The notes beneath the pieces are model-generated. The model searched no databases. It was not told where the DNA came from and was given only the letters and a program-made list of their open reading frames with translations. A DNA stretch of 28,573 nt. Source: an uncultured Streptococcus sp. (GTDB lineage: Bacteria; Bacillota; Bacilli; Lactobacillales; Streptococcaceae). The translations under genes were made by a program, and so were the position numbers. Below, piece after piece: positions 19,793-27,091 of the stretch. The first letter of the stretch is position 1. Each line of letters begins with the position of its first letter. The stretch is taken from assembly GCA_900755085.1 (NCBI GenBank), contig CAAEFF010000134.1:1-28573 (forward strand), read 5' to 3'.

Positions 19793-21742
19793 GTGGCAAA
19801 AAAGGAAATCAATATTAATAATTATAATGACGATGCCATTCAGGTACTAGAAGGGTTAGATGCGGTCCGTAAACGTCCAGGGATGTACATCGGATCAACC
19901 GATGGAAACGGCTTGCATCACATGGTCTGGGAGATCGTGGACAATGCGGTCGATGAAGCCTTGTCTGGCTTTGGATCACAAATCGATGTGACCATCAATA
20001 AAGACGGTTCGCTATCCGTGGTAGACCAAGGACGGGGGATGCCTACAGGAATGCATGCCATGGGCAAACCAACCGTCGAGGTGATCTTTACGGTTCTCCA
20101 CGCTGGAGGAAAGTTTGGCCAAGGTGGTTATAAGACTTCTGGCGGACTCCACGGTGTGGGATCGTCCGTCGTGAATGCTCTCTCAAGCTGGCTTGAGGTA
20201 GAAATTACCCGTGATGGAGCGGTCTACAGACAACGCTTTGAAGATGGTGGGAAGCCTGTTACGACTCTTGAGAAGATAGGAACTGCTCCCAAGTCTAAGA
20301 CCGGGACCAAGGTTACCTTTATGCCGGATCCAACCATCTTTTCAACGACAGATTTCAAATTTAATACCATTGCTGAGCGGATCAAAGAATCAGCCTTCTT
20401 ACTTAAGGACGTGACACTGACGCTGACCGATCTACGTAAGGAAGAAGACAACCATGTGGCCTTTCATTATGAAAATGGTGTCCAAGATTTTGTAGAGTAC
20501 TTGAACGAAGATAAGGAAACTTTGACACCGGTTCTCTACTTTAGTGGCGAATCAGATGGTTTTCAGGTAGAAGTAGCCATGCAATACAATGATGGTTACT
20601 CAGATAATATCTTGTCCTTCGTAAATAATGTCCGGACCAAAGATGGGGGAACCCACGAGACAGGTCTGAAGACAGCCATTACCAAGGCTATGAACGACTA
20701 TGCAAGAAAGACAGGACTTCTCAAGGAAAAGGACAAAAATCTGGAAGGATCAGACTACCGCGAAGGTTTGTCTGCTGTTCTTTCAATCTTGGTACCAGAA
20801 GCCCATTTGCAATTTGAAGGGCAGACCAAGGACAAACTAGGAAGTCCACTTGCACGACCAGTCGTTGATAGCATTGTTTCTGATAAATTGACCTTCTTCC
20901 TCATGGAAAATGGAGAGTTGGCTTCTAATCTCATTCGTAAGGCTATTAAGGCCCGGGATGCGCGAGAAGCCGCTCGAAAAGCACGGGATGAAAGTCGAAA
21001 TGGTAAGAAGAGCAAAAAGGACAAGGGACTTTTGTCTGGTAAATTGACACCAGCCCAGTCTAAAAATCCTAAGAAAAACGAACTCTATCTAGTCGAAGGG
21101 GACTCAGCCGGTGGTTCTGCTAAGCAAGGTCGGGACCGCAAGTTCCAAGCCATTCTCCCCCTTCGTGGGAAGGTTCTCAATACTGAGAAAGCCAATATGA
21201 GCGATATTCTCAAGAACGAGGAAATCAATACCATGATTTACACCATCGGTGCAGGAGTTGGTGCAGACTTTACAGTTGCAGATGCCAACTATGATAAGAT
21301 CATTATCATGACCGATGCGGATACGGATGGTGCCCACATCCAAACCTTGCTCCTAACTTTTTTCTATCGCTATATGCGACCTTTGGTAGAAGCTGGACAT
21401 GTCTACATTGCGCTTCCTCCTCTTTATAAGATGTCCAAAGGCAAAGGCAAGAAAGAAGAAGTGGCCTATGCTTGGACAGATAGCGAATTAGAGGAGTTGC
21501 GTCGAACCTTTGGCCGTGGAGCAACCCTCCAACGTTACAAAGGGTTAGGGGAAATGAATGCAGACCAGCTTTGGGAAACAACTATGAACCCAGAAACCCG
21601 TACCTTGATCCGTGTCACCATTGATGATCTAGCTCGTGCAGAACGCCGTGTCTCTGTCCTAATGGGCGATAAGGCTGCACCACGCCGCCAATGGATCGAA
21701 GACAATGTTAAGTTCACCTTGGAAGAAACGACAGCGTTTTAA
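19793..21742 (+). CDS. parE: DNA topoisomerase IV subunit B
   Basis: 649 residues with a GTG start preceded by AGGAGG. ParE is the ATPase half of topoisomerase IV, which unlinks daughter chromosomes. GHKL ATP-site motifs are EIVDNAVDEA (47-56), DQGRGMPTG (78-86) and GGLHGVGSSVVNAL (117-130). The TOPRIM domain shows EGDSAGGSAKQGRDR and DADTDGAHI. The quinolone-related segment PLRGKVLNTEKANMSDIL has no obvious unusual change. ParE, not GyrB, is supported by its parC partner downstream. Five genes' worth of sequence, however, separates the two subunits, unlike the short gap I recall in pneumococcus. Confidence 0.97.
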   Translation: MAKKEININNYNDDAIQVLEGLDAVRKRPGMYIGSTDGNGLHHMVWEIVDNAVDEALSGFGSQIDVTINKDGSLSVVDQGRGMPTGMHAMGKPTVEVIFTVLHAGGKFGQGGYKTSGGLHGVGSSVVNALSSWLEVEITRDGAVYRQRFEDGGKPVTTLEKIGTAPKSKTGTKVTFMPDPTIFSTTDFKFNTIAERIKESAFLLKDVTLTLTDLRKEEDNHVAFHYENGVQDFVEYLNEDKETLTPVLYFSGESDGFQVEVAMQYNDGYSDNILSFVNNVRTKDGGTHETGLKTAITKAMNDYARKTGLLKEKDKNLEGSDYREGLSAVLSILVPEAHLQFEGQTKDKLGSPLARPVVDSIVSDKLTFFLMENGELASNLIRKAIKARDAREAARKARDESRNGKKSKKDKGLLSGKLTPAQSKNPKKNELYLVEGDSAGGSAKQGRDRKFQAILPLRGKVLNTEKANMSDILKNEEINTMIYTIGAGVGADFTVADANYDKIIIMTDADTDGAHIQTLLLTFFYRYMRPLVEAGHVYIALPPLYKMSKGKGKKEEVAYAWTDSELEELRRTFGRGATLQRYKGLGEMNADQLWETTMNPETRTLIRVTIDDLARAERRVSVLMGDKAAPRRQWIEDNVKFTLEETTAF

Positions 21743-21754
21743 GGGGTGTGAGTG

Positions 21755-22225
21755 ATGGCTCTCTACTTAGGTTTTCTGTTATTAGTCACTTTGCCCCCAA
21801 TTCTTCTTGCAATCAACTTGAATCGTCGAAGAATTAGACTATTAGGGTTGTATGCACCGGTCGTGTTTACTCTCTGTATGCTTAAGGTAATGGAATCCAA
21901 TTTTAGACTCACAGAATCTGGTTCTTTAGAGGCAAGCTTACTCATGTTTTTTTATGGATTCCCCTTGATAATTGGATCTTTAATCTTTACACTGATTCGA
22001 TTGCGTTTCGTCTATTCGGAGAAACTTTGGAAGGGGATGTTGATTTTTCTATCCTATATTTTGGGTCCTCTACTTGTAGGTGTTTTGGGTTTGTATGTGG
22101 TAATGCTATTTCAGCTCCATCAGTTTATTTTCCTAGTCATTATTTTGATGATTTTGGTTTCTTATCTACCTCCTATCTATCTCTATTATTTCGACCGAGA
22201 TCAGTGGGACTCAGCTAGAAAGTGA
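21755..22225 (+). CDS. Tandem membrane protein, copy 1 of 3 (unknown)
   Basis: 156 residues, ATG 21755 with AAGGGG upstream, twelve bases after parE. Four to five hydrophobic segments, interrupted by short basic loops. Three landmarks are shared with the next two genes: LLGLYAP near residue 30, IRLRFVY then LWK near 85-95, and YLPPIYLYYFDRDQ at the C terminus. The three genes are therefore paralogues from local duplication. No known family is recognised. The group ends by overlapping an ANT(6)-like gene, so an operon is likely. Confidence 0.75.
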   Translation: MALYLGFLLLVTLPPILLAINLNRRRIRLLGLYAPVVFTLCMLKVMESNFRLTESGSLEASLLMFFYGFPLIIGSLIFTLIRLRFVYSEKLWKGMLIFLSYILGPLLVGVLGLYVVMLFQLHQFIFLVIILMILVSYLPPIYLYYFDRDQWDSARK

Positions 22226-22231
22226 AAAATT

Positions 22232-22732
22232 ATGGATTTTATAATTACGACATTCAATCATTTTTATCAATTATACATTGTCTTGTTTCTGTCCATCTTC
22301 ATCGCCTTTTGGTTGAATTGGAAAAAGAAAAAATTTTATGGCTTGTATTACCCAATCTGTTTAACAGTCATGACTTATTGTGTCCTACAATTTGATTCGT
22401 TTAACGTTCCGGAGAGATTCCTTCCATTCATGCTAATTGCCGTTGGTGTTCAATTAATGGTCATAGCCCTTGGTGTCCCTTTGGTTGTGATTTCCTTGCT
22501 CTATCACGTCATTCGATTATTTTCCGTTTTTCGTAAATATGGATGGAAAATCATCCTGATCATCTTCACTTATCTAGCAAGTGCAGTCCTTTTTTACCGG
22601 GTTATGGCTAATATACCGGGAGAGTTTTTGCAACACCGAAGCAAGATGATCGGGTTCATGTTCCTATCTCTTGTTCTATCTTATCTGCCAGCCATATTTT
22701 TAATCATTAGCCAGAATCGCAGGAAGGTATGA
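22232..22732 (+). CDS. Tandem membrane protein, copy 2 of 3 (unknown)
   Basis: 166 residues with about five hydrophobic segments. It starts seven bases after copy 1, with AGAAAG as a weak ribosome site. Shared landmarks are KFYGLYYP near residue 35, VIRLFSVF followed by WKIILIIFTYL, and the C-terminal YLPAIFLI. It lacks the acidic D.D.. tail of the other two copies. Function unknown; membrane location is clear from composition. Confidence 0.75.
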   Translation: MDFIITTFNHFYQLYIVLFLSIFIAFWLNWKKKKFYGLYYPICLTVMTYCVLQFDSFNVPERFLPFMLIAVGVQLMVIALGVPLVVISLLYHVIRLFSVFRKYGWKIILIIFTYLASAVLFYRVMANIPGEFLQHRSKMIGFMFLSLVLSYLPAIFLIISQNRRKV

Positions 22733-22733
22733 A

Positions 22734-23247
22734 ATGAACGATTTATTATTTATGATTAGTATGCCCCTTGGTTTCATGCTCCCAGTCATTGCTTTGGCTA
22801 TTTCTGTGTTGATTGAAAGGCGATTAGAGAAAAGAAAACAACCATTTTTTTGGTCTCTTTTTTCCTATTATGCTATGTCTGACAATATACGAACACGGGT
22901 TATTGAAATTTCAGGATTATGAAATAAGTTTAAAAGTTGGAGCTGTTCTCTTATTCTTCTGTTATCCCTTGTTGCTTATAGCGCTTCTTTATAGTGGAAT
23001 TCGTCTCTATTTCGTCTATAAGGATAGGGTGTGGAAAGTAATTTGCATTGTATCCTATTATCTAGTTGCAAGTTGGTTTGTTTTTTGTACTCCTAATGAG
23101 CACTTTATGACTAATTTGAGTCGCATGCGACTGCTAGAAATAGCTATGTTGATTGGAATCTTTCTCCCATCTCTTTATCTTTATTTAGACAAAGACCAAC
23201 AATTCCAAGGATCTGTAAGTGATGAAGGAGTAGAAGATGAGAACTGA
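22734..23247 (+). pseudogene. Tandem membrane protein, copy 3 of 3, frameshifted in a T7 run
   Basis: The frame from ATG 22734 ends at 22922 and the continuing homology is in the next frame to 23247. If one T is removed from the seven-T run at 22845-22851 a single 170-residue protein results, reading PFFGLFFPIMLCLTIYE at the join. That restores the GL.FP landmark of copies 1 and 2 (LLGLYAP, FYGLYYP), then GIRLYFVY, WKVICIVSYYL and FLPSLYLYLDKDQ. The match at the join is strong evidence that the intact gene has six T. It may be a true mutation, a slippage-prone on/off switch, or a sequencing error. As written it is broken. Confidence 0.8.
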
Positions 23248-24058
23248 AACAGAAATAATGACTCTGATCTTGCAGATAGCTGATACTCTGAAAGTAGAAG
23301 CAATTGCTTTATCCGGTTCGCGGGCCGATATCCACTCACTAAGAGATCAGTTTCAAGATTATGATGTGGTCTATATTGTTGAGAATCTGGAGGACTTGAT
23401 ATCTGGTTTATCTTGGCTAGACCAGTTTGGAATACGGCTGATTGAACAGCACAATGTCCTTGGACACCGTCGTCTTTACCTCATGCTCTTTGAAGATGGG
23501 AATCGTATTGATTTAACCCTCTGCCCTAAGGAGTATATCCAAGAGTGGGTGGACAGCGAAGCAAATTTTGAAGTTATAAAAGACGACAATGGCTTGTTTA
23601 AAGCCTATCAGCCTATTTCCAAGCGCTATTGGACTGCTCCGCCTACTGAAGAGGAATTTGCAGCTGCCTGCAATGAATTTTGGTGGGTATCGGCATATGT
23701 CGTAAAGGCCATTAGAAGAAATCAGCTTATCTATGCGACTGATCATCTCTATGGCATTTGTCAGCAAGAACTCCTCAAGGTCTTAGCTTGGCAGGTGACA
23801 AGCAATAGGGGAGTAGTTGACATCGGAAAGAACTACAAGCACCTCTTCCAGTATCTACCAGCTGAGCAAGAGAAGGAGTTCTCAGCTTTGCTTGATTTAT
23901 CAAGTTTCGATAAAATCACTAAGTCTTTATTTTCCACAATGAAGGGATTCGATCGAGAAGCTCAAATTCTGGCCCAAAAGATGGGCTTTGACTATGATAA
24001 AGAAGTGGCGGAGAAGATGATTGAGTATGCTGAGGAAAAACTTCAAAACACTAAGTAA
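23237..24058 (+). CDS. ANT(6)-like aminoglycoside 6-adenylyltransferase
   Basis: 273 residues; AAGGAG precedes the ATG, which overlaps the end of the preceding membrane gene by 11 bases. ANT(6) enzymes (AadE, AadK) transfer AMP from ATP to position 6 of streptomycin. Visible marks: the nucleotidyltransferase LSGSRADIHS (25-34, GSR), DYDVVYIV with carboxylates D41 and D43, FEDGNRIDLTL with D92, and the C-terminal CNEFWWVSAYVVKAIRRN helix typical of the family. The product looks full length. It is not in a mobile element and has normal codon use, so it may be an intrinsic chromosomal member of uncertain activity, as with Bacillus AadK. Confidence 0.85.
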   Translation: MRTETEIMTLILQIADTLKVEAIALSGSRADIHSLRDQFQDYDVVYIVENLEDLISGLSWLDQFGIRLIEQHNVLGHRRLYLMLFEDGNRIDLTLCPKEYIQEWVDSEANFEVIKDDNGLFKAYQPISKRYWTAPPTEEEFAAACNEFWWVSAYVVKAIRRNQLIYATDHLYGICQQELLKVLAWQVTSNRGVVDIGKNYKHLFQYLPAEQEKEFSALLDLSSFDKITKSLFSTMKGFDREAQILAQKMGFDYDKEVAEKMIEYAEEKLQNTK

Positions 24059-24141
24059 ATAAAGAACACAAATTAAAACTTTAACCTACAGAAAGGATCG
24101 TTTAGTTATTTGTAGTAACTGAACACGGGACTAATTTCCTA

Positions 24142-24200
24142 GGAAAAAAGATAAATCGCTTTGGGTTCATGGAACCCTGCATCGATTTCCTATTTTTTCC
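24142..24200 (+). ncRNA. Structured hairpin A upstream of parC
   Basis: Three stacked stems: GGAAAAAA/TTTTTTCC (24142-24149, 24193-24200), AAATCG/CGATTT (24153-24158, 24183-24188) and GGGTTC/GAACCC (24163-24168, 24172-24177) capped by ATG. Internal loops GAT/CCTA and CTTT/TGCAT recur in hairpin C. Confidence 0.6.
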
Positions 24201-24384
24201 ACAGCCGTAACTACTTCAGTTGTGTACGGATGTGGATGCCCTAGGGTACTACAGACATTTTCGGCAAGCCGAAACGTCCCTTTGTATCTTAATTGAACAC
24301 GGGACTAATCCTTTCTACATCCTTTTATCATTACACATACTCTACATTCTTTGAAAGGAGTTGAACACGCCCTAAATACTGTGT

Positions 24385-24438
24385 GAAAAAGATAAATTCT
24401 CTTGTGAGCATGGCTCACTGCAAGAATTTCCTATTTTC
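24385..24438 (+). ncRNA. Structured hairpin C just upstream of parC
   Basis: The same architecture as hairpin A with different stem bases: GAAAA/TTTTC (24385-24389, 24434-24438), AAATTCT/AGAATTT (24394-24400, 24423-24429) and GTGAGC/GCTCAC (24404-24409, 24413-24418) capped by ATG. The unpaired GAT, CCTA and TGCA elements are kept, so stems vary with compensation. It ends 30 bases before the parC ATG. Confidence 0.6.
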
Positions 24439-24468
24439 CCTTTGTATTTTACGGGCTTTGTATCCTAT

Positions 24469-26922
24469 ATGAGTAATATTCAAATCATGTCCTTGGAGGA
24501 CATTATGGGAGAGCGCTTTGGTCGCTACTCCAAATACATTATTCAAGAACGGGCTCTTCCTGATATTCGGGATGGCTTGAAACCTGTTCAGCGGCGAATT
24601 CTTTATTCTATGAATAAGGACGGCAATACCCATGACAAGGGCTACCGCAAGTCGGCCAAGTCTGTCGGTAATATCATGGGGAATTTCCACCCTCACGGGG
24701 ACAGTTCTATCTATGATGCCATGGTCCGCATGTCTCAAGACTGGAAGAATCGTGAGATTCTTGTTGAGATGCACGGTAACAATGGTTCCATGGACGGTGA
24801 TCCACCGGCAGCCATGCGTTATACCGAAGCACGTTTGTCTGAAATCGCCGGTTATCTTTTGCAAGATATAGAAAAGAACACCGTGCCATTTGCCTGGAAC
24901 TTTGACGATACAGAAAAAGAGCCAACTGTTTTGCCTGCAGCCTTTCCAAACCTCTTGGTCAATGGGGCTACTGGTATTTCTGCTGGTTATGCGACAGATA
25001 TTCCGCCCCATAACCTTGCTGAAGTCATCGATGCCGTGGTCTACATGATCGACCATCCATCTGCTAAGGTAGACAAACTCATGGAATTTCTACCTGGACC
25101 GGATTTCCCAACGGGTGCCATTATCCAAGGGCGAAACGAGATCAAGAAAGCCTATGAAACTGGTAAGGGACGGGTGGTTGTCCGCTCTAAGGCAGAGATC
25201 GAGCAACTCAAAGGCGGCAAGCAGCAAATCGTCGTCACCGAGATTCCTTATGAGATCAACAAGGCTGTCTTGGTCAAGAAGATCGACGATGTCCGTGTCA
25301 ACAACAAGGTGGCCGGTATTGCCGAAGTTCGGGATGAGTCAGACCGGGATGGTCTTCGCATTGCCATTGAGCTCAAGAAAGATGCCAATGCAGACTTGAT
25401 CTTGAACTACTTGTTCAAGTACACAGATTTGCAGGTCAACTACAACTTCAATATGGTGGCGATTGACAATTATACCCCTCGTCAAGTTGGGATAGTTCCG
25501 ATTTTGTCTAGCTACATTGCTCACCGTCGGGATATCATTGTCGCTCGCTCTCGCTTTGATAAGGAAAAGGCGGAACGACGCCTCCACATCGTAGAGGGCT
25601 TGATCCGCGTCATTTCTATCCTCGATGAAGTCATCGCTCTTATCCGTGCTTCTGATAACAAGGCAGATGCCAAGGAAAACCTCAAAGTCAGCTATGATTT
25701 CACGGAAGAACAAGCAGAAGCTATTGTTACCTTGCAATTGTACCGCTTGACCAATACGGACATCGTTACCTTGGAAGAAGAGCATGCGAGTCTCAAGGAG
25801 CAAATTGCGATCTTGGCAGCCATCATTGGGGATGAACGGACCATGTTCAATCTCATGAAGAAGGAATTGCGTGAAGTGAAGAAGCTCTTTGGCAATGCTC
25901 GTCGCAGTGAGTTGCAAGACACTGCTAAGACGATCGAGATTGATACAGCCAGTCTGATCGTTGAAGAGGAAACCTTTGTTAGCGTGACCCGTGCTGGTTA
26001 CATTAAACGGACCTCTCCTCGTTCGTTCAATGCCTCGACAGTGGAAGAAGTTGGAAAACGAGATGATGACGAGTTGATTTTCGTAGAGCCTGCGAAGACC
26101 ACCCAGCATCTCTTGCTCTTTACCAACTTGGGAAATGCCATTTATCGCCCTATCCATGAATTGACAGATACCAAGTGGAAGGACATCGGCGAACACCTCA
26201 GCCAAACCTTGACCAATTTCGAGCAGGATGAGGAAATTCTCTTTGCAGAGATTGTGGATCACTTTGACGGTGTGACCTACTTTGCGGCAACCCAACAAGG
26301 TCAAATTAAGCGCTTTGGACGTAAGGAATTGAGCCCATGGCGGACTTATCGTTCTAAATCGACTAAGTATGCTAAGTTGAAAGATGACGATGACCGTATT
26401 GTTGCAATTGCACCAGTTGTCCTCGAGGACATCATGATCATTACAAAAAATGGTTATGGTCTGCGCTTCAACATCGAAGAAGTGCCAGTAGTTGGGGCTA
26501 AAGCAGCAGGGGTTAAAGCCATCAACCTCAAAGATGGGGATCAGGTGGTGGCTGTCTTCAAGTCTACAACACCAAGCATGTATCTTCTAACTCAAAGAGG
26601 CAGTCTCAAACGGATGTTGCAAGATGACATTCCTGTGACCAGCCGGGCTAAACGGGGACTACAGGTCTTGCGTGAACTGAAAAACAAACCGCACCGTGTT
26701 TTCATGGCAGGTCCAGTCAATACAGACCAAGGAGATTTCGATCTCTTTACGAGCCAAGAAGAAGTAGCGGAACAAGACCAAATTCTAGCTATCACTTCAA
26801 CTACAGGTCAAGTGACCGAAGTGGATCTGACTCAGCTCAGTGTCTCGGAAAGAACAAGCAATGGATCCTTTGTCAACGACACAATCTCAGATCAAGAAGT
26901 TTTTTCAGCACGAATCAAATAA
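24469..26922 (+). CDS. parC: DNA topoisomerase IV subunit A
   Basis: 817 residues from ATG 24469 (MSNIQIMSLEDIMGERFG), the start that matches pneumococcal ParC; the frame is open a little further upstream. ParC is the DNA-cutting subunit. Catalytic Tyr is Y118 in AAMRYTEARL. The quinolone-resistance region HPHGDSSIYDAM keeps S79 and D83, the susceptible state, with D91 and N137 where pneumococcus usually has N91 and K137. The C-terminal half contains the beta-pinwheel repeats (for example FTNLGNAIYRPIHEL). There is no good Shine-Dalgarno before the ATG; a structured repeat lies directly upstream. A terminator follows. Confidence 0.97.
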   Translation: MSNIQIMSLEDIMGERFGRYSKYIIQERALPDIRDGLKPVQRRILYSMNKDGNTHDKGYRKSAKSVGNIMGNFHPHGDSSIYDAMVRMSQDWKNREILVEMHGNNGSMDGDPPAAMRYTEARLSEIAGYLLQDIEKNTVPFAWNFDDTEKEPTVLPAAFPNLLVNGATGISAGYATDIPPHNLAEVIDAVVYMIDHPSAKVDKLMEFLPGPDFPTGAIIQGRNEIKKAYETGKGRVVVRSKAEIEQLKGGKQQIVVTEIPYEINKAVLVKKIDDVRVNNKVAGIAEVRDESDRDGLRIAIELKKDANADLILNYLFKYTDLQVNYNFNMVAIDNYTPRQVGIVPILSSYIAHRRDIIVARSRFDKEKAERRLHIVEGLIRVISILDEVIALIRASDNKADAKENLKVSYDFTEEQAEAIVTLQLYRLTNTDIVTLEEEHASLKEQIAILAAIIGDERTMFNLMKKELREVKKLFGNARRSELQDTAKTIEIDTASLIVEEETFVSVTRAGYIKRTSPRSFNASTVEEVGKRDDDELIFVEPAKTTQHLLLFTNLGNAIYRPIHELTDTKWKDIGEHLSQTLTNFEQDEEILFAEIVDHFDGVTYFAATQQGQIKRFGRKELSPWRTYRSKSTKYAKLKDDDDRIVAIAPVVLEDIMIITKNGYGLRFNIEEVPVVGAKAAGVKAINLKDGDQVVAVFKSTTPSMYLLTQRGSLKRMLQDDIPVTSRAKRGLQVLRELKNKPHRVFMAGPVNTDQGDFDLFTSQEEVAEQDQILAITSTTGQVTEVDLTQLSVSERTSNGSFVNDTISDQEVFSARIK

Positions 26923-26929
26923 AAAAGCA

Positions 26930-26958
26930 AGTCGGTCTATTCTTAGACTGACTTTTTT
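26930..26958 (+). terminator. Terminator after parC
   Basis: AGTCGGTCT (26930-26938), loop ATTCTT, AGACTGACT (26945-26953) and six T residues; one wobble pair. Confidence 0.9.
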
Positions 26959-26964
26959 CAAATA

Positions 26965-26979
26965 AATTTTCTGAAAATT
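26965..26979. promoter_or_regulatory. CodY box upstream of ilvE (perfect consensus)
   Basis: AATTTTCTGAAAATT matches the CodY consensus at all 15 positions. It lies 11 bases before the -35 of ilvE. Repression when branched-chain amino acids are abundant is the expected outcome. Confidence 0.9.
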
Positions 26980-26990
26980 GAAAATATCGC

Positions 26991-27026
26991 TTGAAATTCT
27001 CATGAATTGGTGTACAATAGTGTACA
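26991..27026 (+). promoter_or_regulatory. ilvE promoter with overlapping TGTACA repeat
   Basis: TTGAAA (26991-26996), 16 bases, TACAAT (27013-27018). TGTACA occurs at 27011-27016 and 27021-27026 around ATAG, forming a 16-base inverted repeat over the -10. Confidence 0.75.
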
Positions 27027-27091
27027 TAGATTGAGAAACTGAATCGGTCAATTTCAAATCGACTAGAAAAAAAGAATAAAGGAGAACTATC

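Larger units (their letters stand above)
24059..24468 (+). repeat. Structured repeat region between the ANT(6)-like gene and parC
   Basis: A 410-base gap without a gene. GAACACGGGACTAAT occurs identically at 24121-24135 and 24295-24309, and a related GAACACGCCCTAAAT at 24363-24377. Two large hairpins share architecture (see the two hairpin entries). Between them lie CCACAGCCGTA (24199-24209) pairing with TACGGATGTGG (24225-24235), and TTCGGCAAGCCGAA (24260-24273). CCCTTTGTAT recurs at 24278 and 24438. AGAAAGGAT (24090-24098) and ATCCTTTCT (24308-24316) are inverted copies around the first unit. The pattern suggests a duplicated structured RNA or small repetitive element. Confidence 0.7.

Noticed and set aside
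24142..24200. Hairpin A as an ordinary terminator of the ANT(6)-like gene
   Set aside because: The T run belongs to the stem and is not followed by a U tract; two copies share internal loops, which a plain terminator would not need.
24415..25056. 213-codon minus-strand frame across the parC start
   Set aside because: Antisense shadow of parC with no start signals; the structured repeats do not supply a promoter I can identify.
25339..26304. 321-codon open frame on the minus strand
   Set aside because: It lies wholly antisense to parC, has no ribosome site or family features, and such shadows are common in this codon usage.
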